A stretch of DNA of 64,000 bases from Streptomyces halstedii (GTDB lineage: Bacteria > Actinomycetota > Actinomycetes > Streptomycetales > Streptomycetaceae), in contig JOAZ01000006.1 in NCBI GenBank assembly GCA_000720535.1, forward strand, positions 124,001-188,000, in the 5' to 3' direction. Made by a program: the position numbers and the translations under genes. Of the stretch, positions 34,224 to 43,208 are shown one piece after another. Each line of letters opens with the position of its first letter. Positions within the stretch are counted from its first letter, which is position 1. The notes beneath the pieces were generated by a model. That model was not told the DNA's origin. It saw nothing but the letters and a program-made list of their open reading frames with translations, and did no database searches.

Positions 34224-35159
34224 TCAGGAGTGGCCCAGGTCCTCCGTAGGACCGTCCGCCAGAACCGGGACCGAGCCGGAGTCGTCCGCCGGCCGCAACG
34301 AGTACTCGTCCACCCGCATCGTGTCCATCGCGTGCGGCACCGGCTTCGGCGGCTTCGGCATCACCGCCGCCTCGGAGTGCCCCCCGCAGCCGTACGCCAG
34401 CGAGACGACCCGCCCGTCGGCCGGGGCGAACTCGTTGGCGCACACCCCGAACGCCTGCCGCAGCGAGCCCGCCATCGGCAGCAGGAACGCACAGGTCACA
34501 CAGGACGCGGGCGCCGCCTGCGCCATCGGCGTCCGGGGTCCGAACGCCTCGTCCCACCGCTCCGCCGCCTGCCGCAGCCCGTACCGGGACAGCACCCGCG
34601 CCCGCCGCGCCCCCAGCTCCTCGGCGACCGAGGCGATGGCTCCGCGGTTGACCTCCGTGGGCCGGTTCGTCAGCTCGGCGTCCTCCACGTCCACGAGGTC
34701 CGAGATCTCGTCGGACATCTCGGCGATCACGGAGTTCGGCGGCGGCTCGTCCTCACCGGTGTAGCCCGGCTCCAGGCGGGGGTCCTCCGCCTCGGTGGGC
34801 AGCAGGTCGCCGGGGCCCATGTCGCCGGGCCGCAGCCGCTCGCTCCACGGCACCCACTCCGGGGCGAGGAGCGCGTCGGGGCCCGGCAGCAGCACCGTTT
34901 CGTCAAGGGTGACCTTCTTGGCCCGCGACGCGCGGGCGACCGTCACCGCCCAGCGCCAGCCCCGGTAGCCGGGGTCCTCGCACGCGAAATAGTGCGTGAC
35001 GACCCGGTCGCCCTCGGAGACGAGGGACACATGGTCGCCGACCACACCGGGCGCGGCAGCCTCCTCGGCCGCCGCGCGGGCGAGGTCTACCGCCTCGGCG
35101 CACAGGCGGTCGGGGGCGGGGGTACGGGCCGTACGGCTTCGCGTCGTCGCAGCACTCAC
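34224..35159 (-). CDS. DUF3027 protein
   Basis: A 311-residue DUF3027 protein. Conserved parts: VGDHVSLVSEGDRVVTHYFACEDPGYRGWRWAVTVARA, LLPGPDALLAPEWVPWSERLRPGDMGPGDLLP, and the C-terminal Cys cluster ASCVTCAFLLPMAGSLRQAFGVCANEFAPADGRVVSLAYGCGGHSE, which has four Cys plus His and could bind zinc or an iron-sulfur cluster. The GTG start is at 35159. The family is confined to actinobacteria and unstudied. It is upstream of the sacsin-like gene on the same strand with a 221-bp gap. Confidence 0.85.
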   Translation of the reverse strand: MSAATTRSRTARTPAPDRLCAEAVDLARAAAEEAAAPGVVGDHVSLVSEGDRVVTHYFACEDPGYRGWRWAVTVARASRAKKVTLDETVLLPGPDALLAPEWVPWSERLRPGDMGPGDLLPTEAEDPRLEPGYTGEDEPPPNSVIAEMSDEISDLVDVEDAELTNRPTEVNRGAIASVAEELGARRARVLSRYGLRQAAERWDEAFGPRTPMAQAAPASCVTCAFLLPMAGSLRQAFGVCANEFAPADGRVVSLAYGCGGHSEAAVMPKPPKPVPHAMDTMRVDEYSLRPADDSGSVPVLADGPTEDLGHS

Positions 35160-35613
35160 AGGTCTCGCTTCTCTCCATACGCCGTCTCACGAGTGCGCCA
35201 GCAGCCCATCGATGTCCGATTTCGGCTGTCACAGGTGCGGGCGGAGCGGACCTGGGGGCCGCGTCGACGTCCACACCCGTGGTGCCTGCCTCGGGCGCGC
35301 CTTCTGCCACCCATTCTGCGGGATCGCGAGGAGGCGCGCGGCCAAGAACCATCGCCGGTGGCGCGTGAGTGCACGCTACCCTCTCCGCCGCCCCGCGCCC
35401 ACCTGCCCGTCCGTAAGAGAACCGGAACCGGGACGGCCGACCACCGCGACGAGGAACCGGAACCCGTGCGGGAGCGCCTCACGACAGGGGCGCGACGCCG
35501 GCTCCGCGCGGGCCGCCGGGGCGCCGGAACGGCTTCGCGGCGCTCACCCGACAGAGCGTCCGCCACCGCGTCCGGCACGATCATGGGTTCGTGAGGGCAG
35601 GGGGTGGGGCACT
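35160..35613. other. 454-bp divergent intergenic region, no gene supported
   Basis: This lies between the DUF3027 and MFS starts. It holds a repeated GAACCGGAACC element (near 35412 and 35453) and a short + frame with a Cys-rich run (FGCHRCGRS...CHPFCG), which I do not accept as a gene. No clear terminator or conserved operator is visible; promoters for both flanking genes must lie here. Confidence 0.6.
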
Positions 35614-37059
35614 ATGACTGACGTGGCTGCCGCCAGGTCCTCCGACGGATCCGGTCCCCTCCGCAGGGCGGGCCGGACGGTCGGCCGTGCCCTGCGCGCC
35701 CCGTTCACCGGCACCGCGAAGGGCATCCGGAAGGCGACGCACGCCCACGGGGCCGGGGAGTCCGGTCTCGGCAAGCTGATCGAACTGCACGCGGTCAACG
35801 GCGCGGGCGACGTCATGATCACCGTCGCGCTCGCCTCCACGGTCTTCTTCTCCGTGCCGACCGACGAGGCACGCGGGCGCGTCGCCCTCTACCTCGCCGT
35901 CACGATGGCTCCCTTCACCCTGCTCGCCCCGGTGATCGGCCCGCTGCTGGACCGGCTTCCGCACGGCCGGCGGGCCGCGATGGCGGGCGCGATGCTGGCC
36001 CGCGCGGTACTCGCGCTCGCCATGTCGGGCGCCGTCGCCACCGGCGGGCTCGAACTGTATCCGGCCGCCCTGGGCGTGCTCGTCTGCTCCAAGGCGTACG
36101 GGGTGGTGCGCAGCGCTGTCGTACCCCGGCTGCTGCCCCCGCGGTTCTCCCTGGTGAAGGCCAACTCCCGGGTGACGCTGGCCGGGCTCCTGGCCACGGG
36201 CGTGGCCGCCCCCATCGGGGCGGGGCTGCAAGCCGTCGGGTCCCCCTGGCCGCTCTACGGCGCCTGCGTGATCTTCATCGGCGGCACGTTCCTGGCCTTC
36301 ACCCTGCCCCGCACGGTCGACTCGGCGAAGGGCGAACACCGGGCCCGGCTGGTCCCGCGCGGCGACGACGTACGGCTGTCCTCCCCCGGCCCGGGGAGCA
36401 CCCGCAGCGATCTGTGGAGCGGGCGGTGGCGCGGGCGCCGGGACGGTACGCGGGGAAAGCCGCCGGGGCTGCGGTCCGTGGGGCCGTCCGTCCTGCACGG
36501 CCTCCAGGCCAACGCCGCGCACCGCACGCTCTCCGGCTTCCTGATCTTCTTCCTGGCGTTCCTGCTGCGTGAGCATCCGCTCGGCGGGCAGAGTGCCGCC
36601 GTGTCGCTCGGCATCGTCGGCGTCGCGGCCGGGGCGGGCAACGCCATCGGTACGGCGGTGGGGTCCTGGCTGCGGGCGCGCGGCCCCGAGGCGATCGTCG
36701 CGACCGTGCTGGGGCTCGCCCTGGGGGTCGCGGTGCTCGCCGCCGTCTTCTTCAGCACCGTGCTGGTCGCCGCGCTGGCCGCGGTGGCCGGATTCACCCA
36801 GGCCCTCTCGAAGCTGTCCCTGGACGCCATGATCCAGCGGGACGTGCCGGAGGAGGTGCGGACATCGGCCTTCGCCCGGTCCGAAACGCTGCTCCAGATG
36901 TCCTGGGTCTTCGGGGGCGCCATCGGGATCGCCCTGCCGCTCAACGGCGTGCTCGGCATGTCGGTCGCCGCCGGAATCCTCGCGCTCGGCGCGACCGCCT
37001 CCGTACGGGGCCTCCTGGGCGCCGCGCGGCGCGGCTCACCACACCCCCGCGTGGCGTGA
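35614..37059 (+). CDS. MFS transporter
   Basis: A 481-residue major facilitator with an N-terminal basic/amphipathic extension of ~60 residues before the first membrane helix, then 12 predicted helices. It has the loop LLDRLPHGRRAAM after helix 2, and a long hydrophilic central loop (residues ~235-290) with RSDLWSGRWRGRRDGTRGK. The second half includes ANAAHRTLSGFLIFFLAFLLREHP. The substrate is unknown; related proteins are annotated only as MFS. The ATG at 35614 is followed closely by the DUF2771 gene (27 bp after the stop), which has its own leaderless promoter. Confidence 0.82.
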   Translation: MTDVAAARSSDGSGPLRRAGRTVGRALRAPFTGTAKGIRKATHAHGAGESGLGKLIELHAVNGAGDVMITVALASTVFFSVPTDEARGRVALYLAVTMAPFTLLAPVIGPLLDRLPHGRRAAMAGAMLARAVLALAMSGAVATGGLELYPAALGVLVCSKAYGVVRSAVVPRLLPPRFSLVKANSRVTLAGLLATGVAAPIGAGLQAVGSPWPLYGACVIFIGGTFLAFTLPRTVDSAKGEHRARLVPRGDDVRLSSPGPGSTRSDLWSGRWRGRRDGTRGKPPGLRSVGPSVLHGLQANAAHRTLSGFLIFFLAFLLREHPLGGQSAAVSLGIVGVAAGAGNAIGTAVGSWLRARGPEAIVATVLGLALGVAVLAAVFFSTVLVAALAAVAGFTQALSKLSLDAMIQRDVPEEVRTSAFARSETLLQMSWVFGGAIGIALPLNGVLGMSVAAGILALGATASVRGLLGAARRGSPHPRVA

Positions 37060-37073
37060 ACGCCGCCGACCGA

Positions 37074-37079
37074 TAACCT
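37074..37079 (+). promoter_or_regulatory. -10 element for a leaderless transcript (DUF2771 gene)
   Basis: TAACCT ends 7 bp before the ATG at 37087 and no ribosome site is present, so the gene is probably read from a leaderless mRNA starting at its ATG. Confidence 0.55.
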
Positions 37080-37086
37080 TCGGCGC

Positions 37087-37569
37087 ATGACCGTTGCGTT
37101 CTTCTCCGGTAAGGGCCGTCGAATCGGCGTCGCTCTCGGTGCCGTGTCCGCGGGACTCCTTGTCCTGACCGCCTGCGACAAGCCGACGCCGCTCGCCACC
37201 GTGACGGTCGGCGACACCTCGGTGAACACCGAGGCCGCCTGCTACAACGACGGCAACGCGCTCAAGGAATCCAAGATCGAGGGCTGCCTGAACAAGAAGG
37301 CGGACAAGGTCATCGACGTCTCGATGGACGACAAGGTCCGCTTCGGTGTGGACCCCGAGATCGCCGACCACGGCTGGACCCTGTTCATCAACGGCCAGCA
37401 GGCCGAGCAGGAGCCGTACAAGAAGACCTACCGGTCGATCCCGGGCAGCGCCTTCTTCGCCAGCCAGACCGGCGAGACCACCGCGGACAAGACGCAGGTC
37501 AGCATCGTCGAGACGAAGGGTCAGAAGCTCACGGGCATCTGGCACTTCGAGCTCAAGAAGACCTCCTGA
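37087..37569 (+). CDS. DUF2771 lipoprotein
   Basis: A 160-residue lipoprotein. It has a basic N-terminus (GKGRR), a hydrophobic core and the lipobox LTAC with the acylated Cys at about residue 30. The mature part is a small beta-rich domain (TVGDTSVNTEAACYNDG, VRFGVDPEIADHGWTLFING, TGIWHFELKK). Length and pattern fit DUF2771, a family of unknown function found upstream of mqnB in Streptomyces. It would be anchored to the outer face of the membrane. Confidence 0.8.
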   Translation: MTVAFFSGKGRRIGVALGAVSAGLLVLTACDKPTPLATVTVGDTSVNTEAACYNDGNALKESKIEGCLNKKADKVIDVSMDDKVRFGVDPEIADHGWTLFINGQQAEQEPYKKTYRSIPGSAFFASQTGETTADKTQVSIVETKGQKLTGIWHFELKKTS

Positions 37570-37594
37570 CCGTCTCGACCCGACCGTCTCCTCC

Positions 37595-37633
37595 TGAACC
37601 ACCGATCTGAACCACCGATCTGAACCACCGATC
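37595..37633. repeat. Three perfect 13-bp tandem repeats upstream of mqnB
   Basis: TGAACCACCGATC occurs at 37595-37607, 37608-37620 and 37621-37633 without a mismatch, ending 16 bp before the mqnB GTG. It lies between the DUF2771 stop and mqnB, so it is in the mqnB leader. It could be a slippage-prone tract or a repeated protein site. Confidence 0.92.
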
Positions 37634-37649
37634 CGCCAGGAGCGTCGCC

Positions 37650-38402
37650 GTGCGGGTGCTTGTCGTGACCGCCGTCCCGGCCGAACGGGACGCGGTCGCA
37701 CGCGCCGTCGCGGGGACCCCACGCGTCCGCGCGGTGCCGGGTGCCGAACTGCACCGGGCGGGCCCCTTCGACGTGGTCGCGGGCGGTGCGGGACCGGCCG
37801 CCGCCGCGGCGGCCACCGCGTTCGCCCTCGCCTCGGCCCCCTCCTCGCCCACCGGCCCGGCGACCTCCGACGAGCCGTACGGCCTGGTCGTCTCCGCCGG
37901 CATCGGGGGCGGTTTCGCCCCCGCCGCACCGGTCGGCTCCCTCGTCGTCGCGGACGGCATCGTCGCCGCCGACCTGGGCGCCGAGACCCCGGACGGCTTC
38001 GTGCCCGTCACCGGTCTCGGCTTCGGCAGGGACCGGTTCGTGCCGCCCGCCCCGCTCGTACGGGAGGTCGCGGAGGCCACCGGGGCCGTGCCGGGCCAGG
38101 TGCTCACCGTCTCGACCGTGACCGGGAGCGCCGCCCGCACCGCCGCGCTGCTGGCCGCACACCCCGGAGCCGTCGCCGAGGCCATGGAGGGCTTCGGCGT
38201 CGCGGAGGCCGCCGGCCGGCTCGGCGTGCCGGTGCTGGAGCTCCGGGCCGTCTCGAACGCCGTGGGGCCCCGCGACCGGGACGCCTGGCGCATCGGCGAG
38301 GCGCTGGCCGCGCTCACCGGGGCGTTCGGGAAGCTCGTACCCGTAGTGGAAGGCTGGACCCATGACCGACTCGACCGACACCGCGCCCCGCACCGTGACT
38401 GA
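37650..38402 (+). CDS. mqnB: Futalosine hydrolase
   Basis: A 250-residue nucleosidase of the purine/uridine phosphorylase fold. It shows RVLVVTAVPAERDAVARAV at the N-terminus, the Gly-rich VVSAGIGGGF loop and GQVLTVSTVTGS. The C-terminal AEAMEGFGVAEAAGRLGVPVLELRAVSNAVGPRDRDAWRIGEAL carries the ribose-binding Met-Glu and the catalytic Asp. It cleaves hypoxanthine from futalosine, the second step of the alternative menaquinone pathway used by Streptomyces. The start is GTG at 37650. It overlaps mqnD by 41 bp, so the two are co-translated. Confidence 0.92.
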   Translation: MRVLVVTAVPAERDAVARAVAGTPRVRAVPGAELHRAGPFDVVAGGAGPAAAAAATAFALASAPSSPTGPATSDEPYGLVVSAGIGGGFAPAAPVGSLVVADGIVAADLGAETPDGFVPVTGLGFGRDRFVPPAPLVREVAEATGAVPGQVLTVSTVTGSAARTAALLAAHPGAVAEAMEGFGVAEAAGRLGVPVLELRAVSNAVGPRDRDAWRIGEALAALTGAFGKLVPVVEGWTHDRLDRHRAPHRD

Positions 38403-39267
38403 GACCGCCGACGGCATACCGCCCGCGCTGCGGATCGCCTTCTCGCCGTGCCCCAACGACACCTTCGTCTTCGACGCCTGGGCGCACGGACGGGTCCCCG
38501 GCGCGCCCGCCCCCGAGGTCACCTTCGCGGACATCGACCTCACCAACGGCATGGCCGAGCGCGGCGAGCTCGACGTGCTGAAGGTCTCCTACGCCGTCCT
38601 GCCGTGGGTCCTCGACGAGTACGCGCTGCTGCCGTGCGGCGGGGCGCTGGGCCGGGGCTGCGGGCCGCTCGTCCTCACCCGGGAGCCGGGCGCGGACCTG
38701 ACCGGGAAGACCGTGGCGGTACCCAGCGAGCGCTCCACCGCCTACCTGCTGTTCCGGCTCTGGGCGGCCGAGGTGGTGCCCGGCGGCGTGGGCGAGGTCG
38801 TCGTCATGCCGTTCGACCGGATCATGCCCGCCGTGCGGGACGGCCTGGTGGACGCCGGTCTGGTGATCCACGAGGCCCGCTTCACGTATCAGGACTACGG
38901 CCTGCACAGCCTGGCCGACATGGGCCAGCACTGGGAGTCCACCACCGGGCTGCCGATCCCGCTCGGCGCGATCATCGCCAAGCGGTCCCTGGGCGAGGAG
39001 ACGCTGAAGCGGCTGACGGACACCATCCGCGCCTCGGTACGGATGGCCTGGGACGACCCGGAGCGCTCACGCCCGTACGTCCTGGAGCACGCCCAGGAGA
39101 TGGACCCGGCCGTGGCCGACCAGCACATCGGGCTGTACGTCAACGAGTTCACCGCCGACCTCGGCGAGAGCGGCTACGCGGCGATCCGGGGCCTGCTGAC
39201 GCGGGCGGCCGCCGAAGGGCTCGTCCCGCCGCTGGCCCAGGACGCGCTGTCGGTCACCGGCCGCTGA
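38362..39267 (+). CDS. mqnD: 1,4-dihydroxy-6-naphthoate synthase
   Basis: A 301-residue enzyme with a periplasmic-binding-protein fold. Landmarks: the N-terminal IAFSPCPNDTFVFDAW, DIDLTNGMAERGELDVLKVSYAVLPWVLDEYALLPCGGALGRGCGPLVL, the EARFTYQDYGLHSLADMG segment and the terminal HIGLYVNEFTADLGESGYAAI. It converts cyclic dehypoxanthine futalosine to 1,4-dihydroxy-6-naphthoate, a precursor of menaquinone. The first codons overlap mqnB in another frame. Other mqn genes (A, C, E) are not in the window. Confidence 0.93.
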   Translation: MTDSTDTAPRTVTETADGIPPALRIAFSPCPNDTFVFDAWAHGRVPGAPAPEVTFADIDLTNGMAERGELDVLKVSYAVLPWVLDEYALLPCGGALGRGCGPLVLTREPGADLTGKTVAVPSERSTAYLLFRLWAAEVVPGGVGEVVVMPFDRIMPAVRDGLVDAGLVIHEARFTYQDYGLHSLADMGQHWESTTGLPIPLGAIIAKRSLGEETLKRLTDTIRASVRMAWDDPERSRPYVLEHAQEMDPAVADQHIGLYVNEFTADLGESGYAAIRGLLTRAAAEGLVPPLAQDALSVTGR

Positions 39268-39394
39268 CGGCCGCCTGTTCCGGGCGGACCTCGTCGCGGG
39301 CGGGCCGTGTCCGGGCGGACCGTCACTCCGAAGAGACCCGCATACCCCGGGCCCGTCACTCCGACGAGACCGTCGCCCGGCCGGGGACGTCACC

Positions 39395-39416
39395 CCGGCG
39401 GGGAGATCCCCGCCGG
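39395..39416. terminator. Hairpin between mqnD and the cold-shock gene
   Basis: A 9-bp perfect stem, CCGGCGGGG against CCCCGCCGG, with an AGAT loop lies between two convergent genes. The surrounding 200 bp also holds repeats of GTCACTCCGA and GGCGGGGA. Confidence 0.7.
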
Positions 39417-39475
39417 AGCGCCTCCCCGGCGGGGACGTGAGTCCGGCGGTCGCGGGGACGTGCGTCCGGCGCGCG

Positions 39476-39859
39476 TCAGACGTCGAGCTGGTCCGCGACC
39501 GCCCTCAGCAGGCCCGCGATCTTGGCGCCCGCGGCCTTGTCCGGGTAGCGGCCCCGCTCCAGCAGCGGCGTGATGTTCTCCAGCACCGTCGTCAGGTCCT
39601 GCACGATCGACGCCAGCTCGTCCGGCTTGCGCCGCTGCGCCGCGGCCACCGACGGGGTGGGATCCAGGACGGTGACGGAGAGGGCCTGGTCACCGCGCTG
39701 CCCCGCCACCACGCCGAACTCGACGCGCTGGCCGGGCTTGAGGGCGTCGACACCGGCCGGGAGTACGGACGAGTGGACGAAGACGTCGCCGCCGTCGTCG
39801 CGCGAAAGAAAGCCGAAGCCCTTTTCCGAATTGAACCATTTGACCTTACCCGTGGGCAC
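39476..39859 (-). CDS. Cold-shock-domain protein with C-terminal extension
   Basis: A 127-residue protein. Residues 1-66 are a cold-shock domain with RNP1 (KGFGFL) and RNP2 (VFVHSS) nucleic-acid-binding motifs. A ~60-residue helical extension follows ([47 protein letters not shown]), absent from the ordinary 67-residue Csp proteins. The start is GTG at 39859. It binds single-stranded RNA or DNA; the extension could mediate oligomerisation or partner binding. It converges on mqnD. Confidence 0.9.
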   Translation of the reverse strand: MPTGKVKWFNSEKGFGFLSRDDGGDVFVHSSVLPAGVDALKPGQRVEFGVVAGQRGDQALSVTVLDPTPSVAAAQRRKPDELASIVQDLTTVLENITPLLERGRYPDKAAGAKIAGLLRAVADQLDV

Positions 39860-40014
39860 GTCTGTCCTCGTCCTCGTACTCGTCGGTGGGGCGGGAGAGC
39901 CGCGAACCGGCTCCGGATAGCAGTACAGCGGGTCCCGTGACCCGCCACGTCCAAGGCTAGTGGCCCAGGGGCCGGAGACAAGACGTCGCCGAACGGCTCC
40001 GCCGAGCTGGGAAC

Positions 40015-40020
40015 TACCCT
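40015..40020 (+). promoter_or_regulatory. -10 element for a leaderless transcript (small membrane protein gene)
   Basis: TACCCT ends 6 bp before the GTG at 40027, with no ribosome site: the TANNNT-N6-RTG arrangement of Streptomyces leaderless genes. Confidence 0.55.
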
Positions 40021-40026
40021 GGCCGG

Positions 40027-40263
40027 GTGAGTACTACTCCTTCCGGCGCCGGCGACCGGCTCGTCCAGGTCGGCGCGATCGTCTTCTTCATCGGCGCGCT
40101 GGCCACCCTGGTGACCGTCGCCCCCCTGTTCCTGGGCACCGATCCGTTCCCGTCCGTGGCTTATGCGGTGTGCATGCTGATGGGACTGGGCTTCCTCATC
40201 GCCGCCGCGGGGGTGGTGCGCTCGGTCTGGAAGAGCTCACCGAAGCGCGCCGCCGCCCGCTGA
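40027..40263 (+). CDS. Small two-helix membrane protein
   Basis: A 78-residue protein with two hydrophobic helices (residues ~13-36 and ~44-65), a short polar N-terminus and a basic end ([11 protein letters not shown]). No domain name can be given. Its GTG start fits a leaderless transcript, and it is followed after 10 bp by the convergent HAD gene. Function unknown. Confidence 0.75.
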   Translation: MSTTPSGAGDRLVQVGAIVFFIGALATLVTVAPLFLGTDPFPSVAYAVCMLMGLGFLIAAAGVVRSVWKSSPKRAAAR

Positions 40264-40273
40264 CCGGGGCCCG

Positions 40274-40903
40274 TCAGACCGCCGCGCCGCGTGCCGCCCA
40301 GCGCTTCAGCCAGGCCGGGAACCGGGTGAGATTTGGCAGGATCACGTCGGCGCCCGCGGTCCGCAGCTCCGCCTCGTCGCACGGTCCCGTGGTGACGCCG
40401 ACCGACAGGGCGTCCGCCGCGCGGGCCCCGCGTACGTCTCCGGTGTGGTCGCCGACGTATACGCGCGCGCCGTGTTCCAGGAGCGCCTCCGCCTTGCCCT
40501 CGGCCCAGAGCCCGCCGATCAGGACGTCCGGCGCGAGGCCGAGGTGGTCGAGGTGGAGCTTGGCGTTCGGCTCGTACTTGGCGGTGACGACGAGCGCCCG
40601 CCCGCCGAGCGCCTGAACGGCTTCGACGGCCTCCCGGGCGCCGCGCAGGGCGGTCGTCGGGGTGATCGCCCGCTCCGGGTAGATGTCCCGGTACAGGTCG
40701 GCGACCTCGGCGACCCTCTCGGGCGGGTACCAGTGGGCCAGCTCGTCCTCCAGCGGCGGGCCGAGCCGGGTCACGACCAGGTCGGTGTCGATCGGCACCC
40801 CCGTCACCTCCGCCAGGGTCAGATAGGCCGCCTTGATGCCGGGCCGGGAGTCGATGAGCGTCATGTCCAGGTCGAAACCGACCGTCAGGGGGTGTGAGGG
40901 CAT
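40274..40903 (-). CDS. HAD-family phosphatase
   Basis: A 209-residue HAD hydrolase of the phosphoglycolate-phosphatase type. Motif I is GFDLDMTLIDS with the nucleophilic and acid/base Asp residues, a helical cap follows, motif II/III is LVVTAKYEPNAKLHLDHLG, and motif IV is VYVGDHTGDVRGARAAD. It dephosphorylates a small metabolite; which one is unknown. The ATG at 40903 begins two codons before the hydrophobic first strand. It is divergent from the siderophore ABC operon. Confidence 0.87.
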   Translation of the reverse strand: MPSHPLTVGFDLDMTLIDSRPGIKAAYLTLAEVTGVPIDTDLVVTRLGPPLEDELAHWYPPERVAEVADLYRDIYPERAITPTTALRGAREAVEAVQALGGRALVVTAKYEPNAKLHLDHLGLAPDVLIGGLWAEGKAEALLEHGARVYVGDHTGDVRGARAADALSVGVTTGPCDEAELRTAGADVILPNLTRFPAWLKRWAARGAAV

Positions 40904-41065
40904 ACAGCCATTGTGCCGAGCCCGCCCGGGGACGGGAGGAGCCGTACAACACACCGGCGCCCGGTGGCCGCCTGCCCCCAGGTGGTCAGGACCCCGGTGG
41001 CCGCCCGGCGGCCCGGCGGCGCGGTCGCGGGGCAGACGGAGCCCCCGGACAGGCCACGCATAGAC

Positions 41066-41084
41066 TCAGCCAAGCCTTACCTTG
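41066..41084. promoter_or_regulatory. Possible iron box over the siderophore transporter promoter
   Basis: TCAGCCAAGCCTTACCTTG keeps the right half of the DtxR/DmdR-type 19-bp iron box, AGCCTTACCT, while the left half is poor. It overlaps the end of a likely -10 (TAGACT, 41061-41066) and would cover the transcription start. The match is partial, and the operon function is the main support. Confidence 0.5.
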
Positions 41085-41112
41085 CTCCTCCCCGCACACC
41101 CGATTGGTTCCG

Positions 41113-42123
41113 ATGGCCCCCGCCGCACCCCGCCTCTCCAGACGCGCACTCGCGACAACGGTGGCCGCCCTCGCGCTGGTCCTGGCCGTCCTGCTCAGTC
41201 TGGCCGTGGGCGCGCGGACCATCGCGCCGTCCGCGGTCCTCGACGCCCTGCTGCACGGCGGGCACTCGGACGCCGCCGAGGTGATCCGCGAGATGCGGGT
41301 GCCCCGGACCCTGATCGGGCTGATGGTCGGCGCGGGCCTCGCCCTCGCCGGTACGGCGCTCCAGGGCATCACCCGCAACCCCATCGCCGACCCCGGGATC
41401 CTCGGCATCAGCCAGGGTGCCTCGGTCGCCGTCGTCCTGGCCATCGCCTACGCCGGGGTCCACACCCTCAGCGGGTACGTCTGGTTCGCGTTCGCCGGGG
41501 CCGCCGTCGCGGCCGTCGCCGTGTACGCCGTCGCCGCCCGGGGACGCGGCGGCGCCACCCCGGTCAAGCTCGCGCTGGGCGGCGCGGCGATCAACGCGCT
41601 GCTGGTGTCGGTGACCATGGGGGTGCTCACCACCAAGGCGTCCGCGCTCGACGAGTTCCGCTTCTGGCAGGTCGGGTCCATCGCCGGACGCGAGACCCAG
41701 GTCGCCCAGCAGATCTGGCCGTTCCTGCTGGTCGGGGCCGTGCTCGTGCTGTCCGTGGCGCGCGGTCTCGACGCCCTGGCGCTGGGCGAGGACGTGGCGA
41801 AGGGCCTCGGCCAGAACGTCGCGGCCGTACGGATCGTCGGCGGGATCGGCGCCACGGTGCTGACCGGCGCCGGGGTCGCGGCTGCCGGGCCGATCGCCTT
41901 CGTCGGCCTCGCGGTCCCGCACATCGCCCGCGCGATCGTCGGCGGGGACCACCGCTGGGTGCTGCCGATGGCGGCCCTGATCGGGCCCGTGATGCTCCTC
42001 GTCTCCGACGTCGTCGGCCGGATCGTCCTCCCGCCGGGCGAGGTACCGGCGGGCGTGATGACGGCCCTGATCGGGGTGCCGTTCCTCGTCGCCCTCGTAC
42101 GCCGGAAGGCGGTGCCCGCGTGA
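41113..42123 (+). CDS. Iron-siderophore ABC transporter permease (FecCD family), first subunit
   Basis: A 336-residue FecCD/BtuC-type permease with about ten membrane helices. Marks: [44 protein letters not shown] and the C-terminal [29 protein letters not shown], which includes the loop touching the ATPase. It pairs with the second permease, whose GTG overlaps this stop (GTGA). A TTG at 41104 is an alternative start. The operon follows a possible iron box. Confidence 0.9.
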   Translation: MAPAAPRLSRRALATTVAALALVLAVLLSLAVGARTIAPSAVLDALLHGGHSDAAEVIREMRVPRTLIGLMVGAGLALAGTALQGITRNPIADPGILGISQGASVAVVLAIAYAGVHTLSGYVWFAFAGAAVAAVAVYAVAARGRGGATPVKLALGGAAINALLVSVTMGVLTTKASALDEFRFWQVGSIAGRETQVAQQIWPFLLVGAVLVLSVARGLDALALGEDVAKGLGQNVAAVRIVGGIGATVLTGAGVAAAGPIAFVGLAVPHIARAIVGGDHRWVLPMAALIGPVMLLVSDVVGRIVLPPGEVPAGVMTALIGVPFLVALVRRKAVPA

Positions 42124-43208
42124 GCACGGACACGGCGGTACCCGCACGGAAGGTCCCGGTCCGCCCCGCCGGTTACGGCGTCGTACGGATCGGGGCACGG
42201 GCCCGCTTCCTGCTCCACCGGCGCTCGGCCCTCGTCTCGCTGGGGCTCGCGGCGCTGCTGGCCGCCCTGTGCGTCGCGTACCTGTGCGTCGGCGAGAGCT
42301 TCGTGGCGCCCACGGAGGTCGTGAAGGTCGTCCTGGGGCAGCCGTCGCCGGACGAGCTGGTCGTGGGCACCCTGCGGCTGCCGCGCATGGTCGTCGGGCT
42401 GCTCGTGGGGCTGGCCTTCGGTGTCGCCGGGGCGCTGATCCAGACCGTCGCCCGCAACCCGCTGGCCAGCCCCGACATCATCGGCGTCAGCCAGGGCGCG
42501 GGCGCGCTCACGGTCGGCGCGATGACCTTCGGCGTCACCTCGTACACCGTCCTGCCGTACCTCTCCGTCCTCGGCGGGATCCTCGCGGCGGTGCTGGTGT
42601 ACGTGTTCGCGTGGCGCGGCGGGCTGCACGCCACCCGCTTCGTCCTCATCGGCATCGGTTTCGCGGTCGCCCTGCGGTCGGTGACCACCCTCTTCCTGAC
42701 GAAGGGCGACTACCTGGTCGCCCAGCAGGCCCAGATCTGGATGACGGGCTCGCTCAACGGCCGGGGCTGGAACGAGGCCGCCCCGATCGGCTGGACCCTG
42801 CTCGTCCTGCTCCCCGCCGTGCTGTGGGCGGCGCGGGCGCAGCGCACCGTCTCGATGGACGACGACACGGCGACCGCGCTCGGCGTACGGCTCGGCCGCG
42901 TACGGCTGGGGCTCGTCGCCCTCGGCGTGGTCCTGGCCTCGGTGGCGACGGGGACGGCCGGGCCGGTGGACTTCGTGGCGCTGCTCGCCCCGCAGATCGC
43001 CCGCCGGATGACGCGTACGGCACAGATCCCCCTGCTGTCCTCGGCGCTGCTGGGGGCGGTCGTCGTCGTCCTCGGCGACCTGCTGGCCCGCAGGCTCTTC
43101 TCGCCGACCGAGCTGCCGGTGGGCGTGCTGACGGCGGCGGTCGGCGCCCCGTACCTGATCTGGCTGATCATCCGCGGTCATGGCGGCCGCAGTGGAGGCA
43201 ACGCATGA
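42120..43208 (+). CDS. Iron-siderophore ABC transporter permease (FecCD family), second subunit
   Basis: A 362-residue FecCD-type permease with an N-terminal cytoplasmic extension of ~35 residues. Marks: [44 protein letters not shown], and near the end [33 protein letters not shown]. It forms the channel with the first permease; the ATPase start overlaps its stop (ATGA), so all three are coupled. Sequence divergence from the first subunit shows a heteromeric channel of the FepD/FepG kind. Confidence 0.9.
   Translation: MSTDTAVPARKVPVRPAGYGVVRIGARARFLLHRRSALVSLGLAALLAALCVAYLCVGESFVAPTEVVKVVLGQPSPDELVVGTLRLPRMVVGLLVGLAFGVAGALIQTVARNPLASPDIIGVSQGAGALTVGAMTFGVTSYTVLPYLSVLGGILAAVLVYVFAWRGGLHATRFVLIGIGFAVALRSVTTLFLTKGDYLVAQQAQIWMTGSLNGRGWNEAAPIGWTLLVLLPAVLWAARAQRTVSMDDDTATALGVRLGRVRLGLVALGVVLASVATGTAGPVDFVALLAPQIARRMTRTAQIPLLSSALLGAVVVVLGDLLARRLFSPTELPVGVLTAAVGAPYLIWLIIRGHGGRSGGNA

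Noticed and set aside
32293-34764. 823-codon plus-strand open frame
   Set aside because: It is antisense to the sacsin-like gene and DUF3027; only the minus strand gives a recognisable domain.
35207-35390. Short Cys/His-rich frame resembling a zinc finger upstream of the MFS gene
   Set aside because: No ribosome site or leaderless box fits it, the downstream part becomes Arg/Pro-rich shadow, and I know of no conserved match.
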